This document shows positions 7,078 to 15,606 of a stretch of 44,240 nt of DNA, in pieces. The notes under the pieces were generated by a model. The model did no database searches, was not told where the DNA came from, and was given only the letters and a program-made list of their open reading frames with translations. The stretch spans positions 1 through 44,240 of the forward strand of contig CAZDJK010000024.1 of assembly GCA_964505725.1 (NCBI GenBank), in the 5' to 3' direction. The first letter of the stretch is position 1, and each line of letters starts with the position of its first letter. This DNA is from CAVRJC01 sp964505725 (lineage in GTDB: Bacteria > Actinomycetota > Acidimicrobiia > IMCC26256 > DASPTH01). Position numbers and translations under genes: made by a program.

Positions 7078-9084
7078 ATGGCAGGGCCGAGGAGAGACCA
7101 GCGCAGCTTCTGCCGCATCTGCCTCGCAACGTGCGGGATCGTGGTGACGGTCGAGGGCAACCAGGTCGTGGCCGTCCGCGGCGACGCTGCCGACCCGGTG
7201 TCACAGGGCTACGTGTGCGCCAAGGGCCGCGCGCTCGCCGACATCCACCACGGTGCACGCCTCGAAGGCGCGCTCGTGCGTAACGCCGACACGGTGCGCG
7301 CCACCACGATCGACGACGGCCTCGACGACGCGGCGACGCGCCTGCGCGCGGTGCTCGACGAGCACGGCCCCGACGCGGTCGCCACGTTCCTCGGAAGCGG
7401 CGGCTTCAGCGACCCGATGGGCAGCTGGGCCGCGGGACGCCTTCGGCAGGTGCTCGGCATCACGCACACCTACAGCACGTCGACGGTCGACGCGGTGTCG
7501 AAGGTGCTCACCTCGCACCTCATGGCCGGTACCGGCTCGCTGATCCCCCATCCCGATGCCGCGACGCGGCTGCTGCTCCTGGTGGGCTCGAACCCAGTGG
7601 TGTCGCACGGGCAGTCGACACCGTTCGCCAATCCGATCGAGCGCATCCGCGCCGCGCGTGCGAGCGGCGAGGTCTGGGTGGTCGACCCGCGACGCAGCGA
7701 GACGGCCGCGCTCGCCGATCGACACGTCGCGCCGCGTCCCGGCACCGACTACGCGGTGATGGCACATCTCGTGCGCGCGGTCATCGCGGCAGGCGTCGAC
7801 CGCCCGTCCGTCGCCGAGCGCGCCGACGGCGTCGACGAGCTCGCGGACGCGGTCGCGCCGTATGACCGCGAGCGCGCGGCCCAGCTCACCGGGATCGAGC
7901 CCACCGATCTCGACGACCTCGTTGCTGCGGTGCTGCTCGCCGGTCGCGTCGCGGTGGTCACCGGCACGGGCACCACCATGGCGCGCGCCGCGTACCTCAC
8001 CGAATGGCTCGCATGGGCGCTGATGATCGTCACCGACTCCTTCGACCAGCCCGGCGGGATGTGGTTCAACCCCGGCTTCCACATCCGGCTCGACCGGCGC
8101 CGACCGTTGCGCGAGCTGCCGATCGGGGAGGGGCCGCCGTCGCGCCCGGGCATGGGAAGCCTCTTCGGCGAGTGGCCCGCGGCGCTCATCCCCGAGGAGA
8201 TCGAGGCCGGCCGCCTGCGCGCGCTGGTGGTGGTCGGCGGAGATCCCGCCACGGCGCTTCCCGACACCGCGCGGTTGCACCGCGCGCTCCGTCGGCTCGA
8301 CGTGCTGATCGCGACCGACATCGTGCACAACGAGACGACCGCCGCGGCCACGCACGCGTTCGGCTGCGCCGACCAGCTCGAGCGCCCCGATCTGCCGTCC
8401 CTCGACCTGTTCGGTTCCACGCTCGCGACGCGCTGGACCGACGCGGTCGTGGCCCCGCGGCCCGAGCAGCCGGAGATGTGGCGCGTGTTCGCCAAGCTGG
8501 CGGCGCGGCTCGGTCACGACCTGCTCGAGCCGGGCGAGGATCCCGACACGCTCCCGACCGAAGTGCTCACCCGGCGGGTACGGCCGGCCGTCGACATCGA
8601 CGCGATCCGCGATGCCGGCGGTGTGCTTGTCGAGGCGCCCGCGGTGTACGGCTGGGTGCAGGAGCACATGCCGTGGGGCCGGTGGCGCCTCGCGCCCGAG
8701 CCGTTCGTCCAGCAGCTCGCGATCGTCCCCCCCAGCCCGCCGCTCGTGCTTGCGCCCCGACGGCAGGGCCGCCACATGAACGGCCTCGTCTATCGCGACG
8801 GCGACACGCCCGAGGCCGTGCTCCATGTGCGCGACGCCGCGCCGCAGGGGATCGTCGACGGCGACGACGTCGAGGTCACCGCGGCCGCCGGTCGACTGCG
8901 ACTGCGCGCGCGTGTCACCGACACCATCGCGGTGGGCACCGTCTCCATCCCGCACGGCTGGGGCCAGGCCAACGTGAACACCTTGATCAGCGCGGACGAC
9001 CTCGACCCCCTCACCGGCATGCCGGTGCTGTCGGGCACCGCGGTGCAGATCCTGCCGCTTCAGAAGTCGGCAACACCCGCCTGA
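7078..9084 (+). CDS. Molybdopterin-dependent oxidoreductase
   Basis: The 668 residues form a bis-MGD enzyme of the DMSO reductase superfamily. Cys12, Cys15, Cys19 and Cys47 (FCRICLATC ... GYVCAKG) make the usual [4Fe-4S] site. Then come the molybdopterin-binding domains, with LLLVGSNPVVSHGQ and VWVDPRRSETAALAD. The C-terminal MGD-binding domain starts near residue 560, with MNGLVYRDG, GIVDGDDVEVT and SIPHGWGQANVNTL. I find neither Cys nor an in-frame TGA where nitrate reductases and formate dehydrogenases carry the Mo ligand. The stretch near residue 132 reads YSTSTVD. No Tat signal, iron-sulfur subunit or membrane anchor is adjacent, so it is probably cytoplasmic with an unknown redox partner. 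The substrate is unknown. Confidence 0.88.
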   Translation: MAGPRRDQRSFCRICLATCGIVVTVEGNQVVAVRGDAADPVSQGYVCAKGRALADIHHGARLEGALVRNADTVRATTIDDGLDDAATRLRAVLDEHGPDAVATFLGSGGFSDPMGSWAAGRLRQVLGITHTYSTSTVDAVSKVLTSHLMAGTGSLIPHPDAATRLLLLVGSNPVVSHGQSTPFANPIERIRAARASGEVWVVDPRRSETAALADRHVAPRPGTDYAVMAHLVRAVIAAGVDRPSVAERADGVDELADAVAPYDRERAAQLTGIEPTDLDDLVAAVLLAGRVAVVTGTGTTMARAAYLTEWLAWALMIVTDSFDQPGGMWFNPGFHIRLDRRRPLRELPIGEGPPSRPGMGSLFGEWPAALIPEEIEAGRLRALVVVGGDPATALPDTARLHRALRRLDVLIATDIVHNETTAAATHAFGCADQLERPDLPSLDLFGSTLATRWTDAVVAPRPEQPEMWRVFAKLAARLGHDLLEPGEDPDTLPTEVLTRRVRPAVDIDAIRDAGGVLVEAPAVYGWVQEHMPWGRWRLAPEPFVQQLAIVPPSPPLVLAPRRQGRHMNGLVYRDGDTPEAVLHVRDAAPQGIVDGDDVEVTAAAGRLRLRARVTDTIAVGTVSIPHGWGQANVNTLISADDLDPLTGMPVLSGTAVQILPLQKSATPA

Positions 9085-9124
9085 CGCCGCCACCCGTCGC
9101 GGCAGCCGCGTCGCGACGGCCGAG

Positions 9125-10174
9125 TCACACGAGGGCACCGTCCCAGCGCTCGAGGTCGAGGAACGGGTTGCGGTGCTGGAAGGTGGCGACCACTACGGGG
9201 AGGTTCGAGCGCCGCGCGCGCTTCAGCGGCGGCACCGGCTCGGCTGCCCATTCGGCCCACCGGCCGACGGTGACCCACACGTGGTGGGTGTCGAGGTACT
9301 CGCGCGTCTCCACGATCCTCCCGTCGCGGAGCTCGTGCACGAAGCAGTGCCAGTTGTCGTACACCGTGCCGTCGTCGAGCTCGGCGTAGGTCTCCATCTC
9401 CTCGAACACGCGATTGCCTTCGGCGACCATCGGCCCGAAGCGCAGCCTGATCGGCGACGCCAGGTGGTCGAGCAGCGGGCGGTAGAGCACCTCGAGCGGG
9501 AGATGATCCCAGCCGAAGGGCCGCTCCCCGGCGAGGAAGTGTCGGAATCCCGGCGCGTAGTAGCTGTCGACGCGCGCCGCGTCGCCGGCGGCCTGCGCCT
9601 CGTGCAGCGAACGCACGAATGCACGATTCGCCTCCGGGCCGGTGCCGTCGGCGCGCGGGCCGTCGGCGCGCGGCCTCGGATCGCGCACGAGCGCGGGATC
9701 GAGCGTCAGCTCGGCGCTGATCTCCACGCCTTCGAGGTTCGACCGGCGGCGCGCGGTGAGCGGCGCGAGCGCGGGCCATTCGGGATCACGGCCGAGCAGC
9801 GTCCACACGTGATGACTGTCCTCGTACTCGCGCACCTCGACGACGCGCTCGCCCTCGATGCGCTGGATCCAGCAGTACTGGTTGTTGTAGAGGGCGCCGT
9901 CGCCGCCGTGGATGAACGTCTCCCACTCCTCGGCCACGTAGTTGCCCTCGGCGATCATGGGCCCCAGGCCGTGGAAGGTGGGCGACACCGTTCGCGAATG
10001 CCACGCCTTGAGCCACTCGACACCGGTCGCGGCGTGCTCGGGCATCGAGCCGGCGAGGAAGTGACGTTCGCCGCCTGCCATGTGCTGGCGATGATCTTCC
10101 CCGCCGAGGCACAGCCGTTGCGTCGCCTGGTGGCGCTCTCGCACGATGCGCTTGTTGGTCTCGATGTCGCTCAC
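9125..10174 (-). CDS. Tandem SnoaL-like two-domain protein
   Basis: The 349 residues contain two copies of one SnoaL-like domain, about 15-165 and 180-335. Landmarks repeat in order: RHFLAGSMP / RHFLAGERP, GPMIAEGNYVAEE / GPMVAEGNRVFEE, YNNQYCW / YDNWHCF, EVREYEDSHHVW / ETREYLDTHHVW, and RRRSNLEG / ARRSNLPV. The join carries the short repeat RADGPRADG. The start GTG at 10174 begins the homologous sequence and follows GGGAG about 9 nt upstream. The open frame extends far upstream, but only as an overlap with the SDR gene. The fold is a small-molecule pocket, and a fused pair could replace the usual dimer. The function is unknown. It may accompany the SDR upstream. Confidence 0.8.
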   Translation of the reverse strand: MSDIETNKRIVRERHQATQRLCLGGEDHRQHMAGGERHFLAGSMPEHAATGVEWLKAWHSRTVSPTFHGLGPMIAEGNYVAEEWETFIHGGDGALYNNQYCWIQRIEGERVVEVREYEDSHHVWTLLGRDPEWPALAPLTARRRSNLEGVEISAELTLDPALVRDPRPRADGPRADGTGPEANRAFVRSLHEAQAAGDAARVDSYYAPGFRHFLAGERPFGWDHLPLEVLYRPLLDHLASPIRLRFGPMVAEGNRVFEEMETYAELDDGTVYDNWHCFVHELRDGRIVETREYLDTHHVWVTVGRWAEWAAEPVPPLKRARRSNLPVVVATFQHRNPFLDLERWDGALV

Positions 10175-10430
10175 TTCCGGGCTCCCATCCGGGCGACGGT
10201 AACCGACCGCCGGTCGGCGCGCTGCCGGGTCGGTGCTGCCGTGGGCAAGTTGTCGTCGGTTGCCCGACGCCGACCGGCGCCCGCTCGACTGTGGTGATCC
10301 CTCGAGAGTCTCGTGGAGAGATGATCTGGGTGAGGTTCGTCGAGCAGACCTCGCCGTCGTCGACAACGATGACGTTCTTGCGGTGCAGCCTCGAGTTGAC
10401 GAATCGCGCGCGACCAGCTCCCGGAACCGG
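10175..10430 (-). other. Intergenic stretch with protein-like readthrough
   Basis: These 256 bases separate the SDR stop from the tandem SnoaL start. In the same frame as the SDR, directly after its TGA, the minus strand reads RFVNSRLHRKNVIVVDDGE then STNLTQIISPRDSRG, with mostly G/C third positions. This may be a decayed C-terminal extension, a separate small gene without an obvious start, or chance. No tRNA or clear terminator is visible. Confidence 0.25.
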
Positions 10431-11252
10431 TCAGGCATCCTCGAGGCGGGCGAGCCCCTTCTCCTGCGCGAATTCGACGGCGTTGACGTACTGGCCGGCG
10501 AACTCCTCCAACGGGTGCTCGCAGGTGACGATGTAGCCGACTGTCTTGACGGGCATCGCCATCGGTGTGGGGTGCGGCTCGATGCCCAACTTCTCCATGT
10601 GGTGGTAGTGCGCCTCGCTCGCCGCACCGCCGGGGTTCACGCAGGTCACGACGATGTTGTCCTCGGCGAGCTGTTGGGCGACGAATGACGACATCGCGTA
10701 GATCGCCACCTTGGTGGTGAGGTACGCGGCGCCGATGCGGGTGTTCTCGTTCAGGCGCATTCCGCCGGGGACGAGACGACCCGGCGGTTCCTTCGCCGAG
10801 CCGATGTTGATCATGAAGCCGCCACCGTTCTCCTTCATGCTCGGCGCCAGGCCCCACATCAGGGCGTACATCGCGTTGACGTTCAGCTGGACCTGCCCGT
10901 TCCACAGCTCCGGAGGGGTCTCCCAGAAGTCACGAAACACGTTGTCCCCTGTGTCGGAGGCGTTGTTCACGAGGATGTCGCACCGCCCGAACGCCTCGAG
11001 TACCTCCTCGACCACCTGTGTGACCTCGTCGGGCTCCTTCATGTCGGCGGCAACCGCGACCGATCGCACGCCGTGGTCCTCGATGAGGTTCCTCGTCTCG
11101 CCGATGGTGCCCGGTAGCTCGCCGCCCTCCACGACCGTTCGCGCGGTCACGGCCACGTCCGCACCGAGCTCGGCGAGCTCGAGCGCGATCGCCCGGCCGG
11201 TACCGCGGGATCCGCCGGTGACGAGCGCCGCCTTGCCTCGCAGTGGCTGCAA
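10431..11252 (-). CDS. SDR family oxidoreductase with TTG start
   Basis: A 273-residue SDR variant. The cofactor motif is TGGSRGTG, and NNAS replaces NNAG. The catalytic Ser (INIGSAKEP) and YLTTK are separated by an unusually long loop rich in Gly, Pro and Asn (RLVPGGMRLNENTRIG). The C-terminus lacks the usual VDGG and ends in FAQEKGLARLEDA. A perfect AGGAGG lies 7 nt before TTG at 11252, and the protein from there (LQPLRGKAALVTGG) starts just where homologues do. I therefore prefer this to the ATG at 11321, which would add a 23-residue tail without family features. The substrate is unknown. Confidence 0.82.
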   Translation of the reverse strand: MQPLRGKAALVTGGSRGTGRAIALELAELGADVAVTARTVVEGGELPGTIGETRNLIEDHGVRSVAVAADMKEPDEVTQVVEEVLEAFGRCDILVNNASDTGDNVFRDFWETPPELWNGQVQLNVNAMYALMWGLAPSMKENGGGFMINIGSAKEPPGRLVPGGMRLNENTRIGAAYLTTKVAIYAMSSFVAQQLAEDNIVVTCVNPGGAASEAHYHHMEKLGIEPHPTPMAMPVKTVGYIVTCEHPLEEFAGQYVNAVEFAQEKGLARLEDA

Positions 11253-11259
11253 ATCACTT

Positions 11260-11265
11260 CCTCCT
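11260..11265 (-). promoter_or_regulatory. Shine-Dalgarno deciding a TTG start
   Basis: AGGAGG on the minus strand (CCTCCT here) is separated from TTG 11252 by 7 nt. This is a perfect anti-SD match in a window where many genes have none. Confidence 0.65.
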
Positions 11266-11461
11266 GTGCGACCGGACGTCGTCCGTTCGGTGGCTCGTGC
11301 GTCGGGCAAGTGTGCCATCAATCGGGGGAGCAGGGCCGCCCCTCGGCGACGCCCCGGACCTCGTCGGGTGCATCGAAGGGCTGCCGCCGCGCATCGACCG
11401 CAGCGCAGGTGGGTAGCACGGGGACGAGCCGGTTCCGACGCTGGATTCGCCCGGAGAAAGG

Positions 11462-11827
11462 ATGCCGATGGCGACGACCAAGCAGAAGCAGGCGGCCCGT
11501 CGCAACATCGCGAAGGCCCGCAAGGTGCAGAGCGCCCGCGCGCACGGGAAGCAGATCCCCCGCCGTGGTCAGGGGATGAGCACGGCCGAGAAGGACCGGC
11601 TCCCCGACTCGAAGTTCGCGTTCCCGAAGGAACGCAAGGAACCCCTGACCGACGCCAAGCACGTCCGGAACGCGGTCGCGCGCTTCGACCAGGTCGAGGG
11701 CGTCTCCGACGCTGAGCGGGATCGTGCGTGGCGACGGATCCGCGCCGCAGCGAGGAAGTACGACGTCGAGATCGAGGCTCGCGGCTGGCGCCAGCTCTTC
11801 GAACGCGGGAAGGCCCGGAAGCGCTGA
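11462..11827 (+). CDS. Small basic DUF6582-like protein
   Basis: 121 residues. The N-terminal 35 are strongly basic (KQKQAARRNIAKARK, GKQIPRRGQG). The rest matches a family I recognise as DUF6582: LPDSKFAFPKERKEPLTD, HVRNAVARFDQVEGVSDAERDRAW, and a C-terminal KYDVEIEARGWRQL. The basic tail suggests binding to nucleic acid, possibly as a stress-related protein, but the function is not established. ATG 11462 follows GGAGAAAGG; a second ATG two codons later is possible. About 200 bases separate it from the divergent SDR start. I see no clear promoter hexamers there. Confidence 0.75.
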   Translation: MPMATTKQKQAARRNIAKARKVQSARAHGKQIPRRGQGMSTAEKDRLPDSKFAFPKERKEPLTDAKHVRNAVARFDQVEGVSDAERDRAWRRIRAAARKYDVEIEARGWRQLFERGKARKR

Positions 11828-11891
11828 CGCGCGCCGCACAACCGCCTGGAACGGGCGGGAAGCTTCACGGGCCGGAGGCGTTGCTCGTCGT

Positions 11892-12530
11892 ATGCCCGAC
11901 GAATCGCGAGCCACGCGAGCCACACGGCTCTTGACCGTCTGCGGGAGCCTCCAGCGCCGGTCCGCGAACCGCGCGACGCTGGATGTCGCCACTGCAGTAG
12001 CGGTGGACGCCGGCGCCGAGGTCGACGACTTCGACCGCCTCGCCGACGTCCCCGCGTTCGACCCGGACCGCGAGGAGGAATCGATCGGCGCCGTCGACGA
12101 CTGGCGGGCGCGCGTCGAGGCCGCGGACGTGGTCCTCGTGGCTGCTCCCGAGTACGCAGGTGCGGTGGCAGGCGCGTTGAAGAACGCGTTCGACTGGCTC
12201 GTGGGCTCGGGATCCATGTACCGCAAGCCGGTCGCGGTGGTGAGCGCCGGGACGACGGGGGGCGAGCACGCGCGCCGGCAGGTCGCGCAGACGCTCACCT
12301 GGCAGGGTGCGTACGTGGTCGGCGACCTCGCGATCGCGGCGCCGCGGACGAAGTCGGATGCCGACGGTCGCCTGAACGACCGGGCGACGCTCGCCGCGAT
12401 CGGGGAGCTGACCACGGCGCTCCTCGCCGCGCCCGCGGTGCCGGCCGAAGAGCTCGTCGCACTCGCCACCAGCGTCGTGACCTCGCTCTCGATCGACGCG
12501 GTGCACGTGGCGCCGGCAGCCGGGCGATGA
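11892..12530 (+). CDS. NADPH-dependent FMN reductase family protein
   Basis: A 212-residue flavodoxin-fold reductase. The FMN phosphate loop is CGSLQRRSANRATL, and PEYAGAVAGALKNAFDWLVGS contains the PEYxG motif that contacts the isoalloxazine ring. The second FMN loop is SAGTTGGEHAR. The family reduces FMN, quinones or azo compounds with NAD(P)H in the cytoplasm. The start ATG 11892 is the first in frame before the fold begins. Upstream extension would overlap the DUF6582 gene, and no good Shine-Dalgarno is seen. It may share a transcript with the preceding gene, from which it is separated by 64 bases. Confidence 0.87.
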   Translation: MPDESRATRATRLLTVCGSLQRRSANRATLDVATAVAVDAGAEVDDFDRLADVPAFDPDREEESIGAVDDWRARVEAADVVLVAAPEYAGAVAGALKNAFDWLVGSGSMYRKPVAVVSAGTTGGEHARRQVAQTLTWQGAYVVGDLAIAAPRTKSDADGRLNDRATLAAIGELTTALLAAPAVPAEELVALATSVVTSLSIDAVHVAPAAGR

Positions 12531-12588
12531 GATCCGGGGCTCGCTGAAGTCGTACTGCACGACGGGCAAGGGGAAAGGACGGCACGCG

Positions 12589-13158
12589 ATGGGTGAGTTG
12601 GTGGTCACGGAGTTCGTGTCGGTCGACGGCGTGTTCGAGGACCCGGGCGGCTCCGAGGAGTACGAGCACGGCGGGTGGACGTTCGACTACGACCGCGGCG
12701 ACGACGGCAACCAGTTCAAGCTCGACGAGCTCATGGAGGCCGAGGTGCAGCTGTTCGGGCGCGTCACCTACGAGGGCTTCGCCGCGGCGTGGCCGTCGCG
12801 CGACGGCGAGTTCGCGGACAAGATCAACCGCGACCCCAAGTACGTGGTGTCGACCACCCTCGCCGACCCGCAGTGGCAGAACACGACCGTCATCTCGGAG
12901 CGCGTCCCCGAGTCGATCGCGGTGCTGAAGGACGCGACCACGGGAGACGTCCTCGTCGCGGGGAGCGGGAGGCTGGTCGAGACGCTGCTCGCAGAGGATC
13001 TGGTCGACGAGCTCAGGCTCATGGTGTTCCCGACCGTCCTCGGTCGCGGCCGGCGGCTGTTCCCCGACCGGATCGACCGCGTGAAGCTGCGGCTCGCCGA
13101 GGCCAGGCCGGTGGGGCCCGACGGCGTGCTCGTGCTCACCTATCGCCGCGCCGGGTAG
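12589..13158 (+). CDS. Dihydrofolate reductase family (RibD C-terminal-like) protein
   Basis: A 189-residue protein of the RibD_C / DHFR-like superfamily: the N-terminal strand ELVVTEFVSVDGVFEDPG, the helix LLFGRVTYEGF-type segment (QLFGRVTYEGFAAAWPSR), the phosphate loop DVLVAGSGRLVETLL, and the C-terminal FPTVLGRGRRLFPD. These actinobacterial paralogues of the riboflavin reductase bind NADPH, but their substrate is mostly unknown. The start ATG has AAGGGGAAAGGA about 9 nt upstream. It follows the FMN reductase by 58 bases, so a flavin-related role is possible but unproven. Confidence 0.88.
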   Translation: MGELVVTEFVSVDGVFEDPGGSEEYEHGGWTFDYDRGDDGNQFKLDELMEAEVQLFGRVTYEGFAAAWPSRDGEFADKINRDPKYVVSTTLADPQWQNTTVISERVPESIAVLKDATTGDVLVAGSGRLVETLLAEDLVDELRLMVFPTVLGRGRRLFPDRIDRVKLRLAEARPVGPDGVLVLTYRRAG

Positions 13159-13193
13159 GCCCCGCCACTCCTGCACTGCGCGAGGCTCGAGGG

Positions 13194-14525
13194 GTGAGCA
13201 CACCCGACGAGGAGCGCGTGGCAGCCGTCGACGTGGGCGGGCCGGTGAGCGGCGAACGCCCCCCGTACGGGTTGCCCCGGCTCGACGTGTCCGAGCGCGG
13301 CTACGCCGTGGAGGAGTTCTTCTTCGGCGGCACCGCCACCGCGTACGTCGCCGCTGGGGACGAGCGGCCCGGGCTCGACGGGCGGTGGGCGCTCGAGGCG
13401 GCGGGCGTCGGCGACTACGTGACACGCCTGCTCGTGATCCGTCCCGCCGACCCCGGGGTGTTCAACGGCACCGTCCTCCTCAACTGGCAGAACGTGTCCG
13501 GGGGCGCCGAGATCCGCGCGCCGTCGCGCGGCGAGCTCTACGACGCGGGCTTCGCGTGGGTCGGGGTCAGCGCCCAGGAGGTGGGCCTCTACGGCTTCCC
13601 GATGGGGCTCGGCGACCGGTTCGGGAGCCAGGCGCGTCCTCTGAAGGACCACGACCCGGCGCGGTACGCGCCCCTCTTCCACCCGGGCGACCGGGGGTCG
13701 TTCTCGATCTTCGTGGACGCCGCGCGCGTGGTCGGTCCGCGGCGCGGCACCGCGATCGACCCGATGGCCGGGCTCGCGGTCGAACGGGTCGTCGCGGTCG
13801 GGGTCTCGCAGTCGGCGATGCGGCTCGTCGCCTACCTCAACGGCATCCACGCGGTGGACCCCGTCGTCGACGGTTTCGTGCTCGGAGTGTGGGAAGGCGC
13901 GGCGCCACGCTACGAGGAGGGACCGATGCCGGCCGGGCTGCTCACGCGCGTCCGCGACGACGTGCCCACTCCAGTGATCGTGGTGAACAGCGAGTTCGAA
14001 GCCGGCCCGGTGGCCAACACCGGCGCCGTCGACACCGCCACGTTCCGCATCTGGGAGGTCGCGGGCACGCCGCACGCGCCCTCGCCCATCACGTCCGACG
14101 ACGGCGGCTGGACCGCGAACCCACTGGTGCTCCAGCCGCTGCAGGACGCCGCACTGCGGGCGATCCAGCGTTGGCTCGTCGACGGCATCGCCCCCGCGCA
14201 CCAACCTCGGATCGAGGTCGAGCGCGGCCGCCCCGCGCGGATCCCGCGCGACGAGCTCGGGAACGCGATCGGCGGCATCCGGCTGCCCGAGCTCGCGGCG
14301 CCACTGCGCGAGTACCGGGGCGTGTCCTTCGGGACCGGGCGACCACCCCTCATGGGGTCGTCACGCGCGCTGCCCGTCGAGGTGGTGCACGGGCTGTACC
14401 CCTCGCAGGACGTCTACACGCGGCAGTGGTGCGCGGCGGTCGACGACCTCGTCGAGCGCGGCGTCCTGCGGCAGGAGGACGCTCCGCCGATGAAGGACCG
14501 GGTGCCCTCGCTCCCGCCTCGCTGA
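13194..14525 (+). CDS. Alpha/beta hydrolase domain protein (Abhydrolase_10-like)
   Basis: 443 residues. The N-terminal half (PYGLPRLDVSERGYAVEEFFFGGTA) and TVLLNWQNVSGG, AQEVGLYGFPMGLG are characteristic of the large alpha/beta hydrolase family annotated as alpha/beta hydrolase domain. The nucleophile elbow is GVSQSA at residues 203-208, with Ser205 as probable nucleophile. VVNSEFEAG likely carries the acid, and EVAGTPHAPS the His. There is no signal peptide. The GTG start at 13194 has GAGGCT 6 nt upstream, either a weak -10 of a leaderless transcript or a GAGG Shine-Dalgarno. The substrate is unknown. The stop lies 19 bases from the convergent AlkZ-like gene. Confidence 0.8.
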   Translation: MSTPDEERVAAVDVGGPVSGERPPYGLPRLDVSERGYAVEEFFFGGTATAYVAAGDERPGLDGRWALEAAGVGDYVTRLLVIRPADPGVFNGTVLLNWQNVSGGAEIRAPSRGELYDAGFAWVGVSAQEVGLYGFPMGLGDRFGSQARPLKDHDPARYAPLFHPGDRGSFSIFVDAARVVGPRRGTAIDPMAGLAVERVVAVGVSQSAMRLVAYLNGIHAVDPVVDGFVLGVWEGAAPRYEEGPMPAGLLTRVRDDVPTPVIVVNSEFEAGPVANTGAVDTATFRIWEVAGTPHAPSPITSDDGGWTANPLVLQPLQDAALRAIQRWLVDGIAPAHQPRIEVERGRPARIPRDELGNAIGGIRLPELAAPLREYRGVSFGTGRPPLMGSSRALPVEVVHGLYPSQDVYTRQWCAAVDDLVERGVLRQEDAPPMKDRVPSLPPR

Positions 14526-14544
14526 CGGCTCGCCGTGCTGCGGG

Positions 14545-15606
14545 TCAGCCGCGGACGAAGCGCAGGTAGCGGTCGACGGCGGCGCTGAGCGCGTCCCGCT
14601 CCGCGCGGTCGAGTGACCGGTCGATGCGGGTCTCGACCCGGAGCCCCTCGCGTCCCGTGATCGCACGCCAGTGCCCCAACAGGCGTCCGTCGAGCAGCAG
14701 GACGTGCGCGAAGCCGTCGACGTGGCGCGGCACCGGGAACGCGACGGTCGGCGTCTGCAGCACGTCGCGGGTCAGGCGGTAGGCGATGATGACCTCGTCG
14801 TAGATCTGGACGAGATCGATCCGCGGTGCGGGCACGCGTGGAGTGGTCAGGTCGGAGAACCAGTACATGCGGTCGTCGATGGCCCTTGACGTCAGATGCA
14901 CCGCCGCGAGGTCGAGCCCGTGTCGCGCGTCGGCGCGGGCGAGCCCCGACCACCAGCCGAAATCGGGGAGCGTCGCCGGACCCCGGGCGGTGAAGTACCG
15001 ACGCGCGAGCTCGGCGAGCGCGTCGTCACCCTCGGGACCGGACCCCGCCGGGACGCGCTCGTCGAACGCGGCGTACGTGTGCTGCTTCCCGCGCACGGGA
15101 CCGCTGCACACGACCTGGTTCAGCTCGGCGTGCATCACCAGGTACGCGATCCGCTGACCGTCGACTGCGACGCCCCCGCGTGCCAGCTCCTCGCCGAGCT
15201 CCCGACGGGTGCGGGGCCCGCCCGAGACCGCGCCCGCGATGAGGTCGTCGCCGCGCCCGAGGGTCCGGGAATCGAGGCCGAGCTCCCAGTAGCGACGGGC
15301 GTTGCGGAGGTGGAGCCGCGGCCCGCTGAGCGCGAGCAGCCAGCGGAGATCGGCGGGCGAGACGTAGTGCCAGGTGGGACGCAGCACGTGCGTGCGCAGG
15401 ACGCGCCCGTCGTCGAAGGCGCGGTCGAACTCGGACGACGAGGGCGACGAGCGCGTGCGCTGCACCACCGACCACCGCGCGTAGGAATGTTCCTGGGCCT
15501 GCATCGCGGTGAGCTCCGAGACGGCGTCGGCGAGCGAACCTGATCCGCGCCCCCACAGGCGCTGCGCGCGCATGCGGCTGCGCGCGACGTGGTCAGTCGA
15601 GTCCAT
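14545..15606 (-). CDS. AlkZ-like winged-helix DNA glycosylase family protein
   Basis: 353 residues of the HTH_42 (AlkZ/YcaQ) family: tandem winged-helix domains that excise bulky or crosslinked alkylated bases. The catalytic Q-x-Q motif is present as Gln36 and Gln38 (TAMQAQEHSYARW), at almost the same position as Gln37/Gln39 of Streptomyces AlkZ. Other landmarks are HVLRPTWHYVSPADLRWLL, the HTH segment around GGPRTRRELGEELARGG, and the C-terminal VDGFAHVLLLDGRLLGHWR. ATG 15606 lies inside the 3' end of soxR (14-base overlap), so the two are co-translated and should be controlled by SoxR. Actual glycosylase activity is inferred from the motif. Confidence 0.82.
   Translation of the reverse strand: MDSTDHVARSRMRAQRLWGRGSGSLADAVSELTAMQAQEHSYARWSVVQRTRSSPSSSEFDRAFDDGRVLRTHVLRPTWHYVSPADLRWLLALSGPRLHLRNARRYWELGLDSRTLGRGDDLIAGAVSGGPRTRRELGEELARGGVAVDGQRIAYLVMHAELNQVVCSGPVRGKQHTYAAFDERVPAGSGPEGDDALAELARRYFTARGPATLPDFGWWSGLARADARHGLDLAAVHLTSRAIDDRMYWFSDLTTPRVPAPRIDLVQIYDEVIIAYRLTRDVLQTPTVAFPVPRHVDGFAHVLLLDGRLLGHWRAITGREGLRVETRIDRSLDRAERDALSAAVDRYLRFVRG

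Noticed and set aside
7201..9138. 645-codon minus-strand open frame over the molybdopterin gene
   Set aside because: Arg/His/Gly-rich antisense shadow produced by high GC at third positions. The plus strand carries the Fe-S and MGD motifs.
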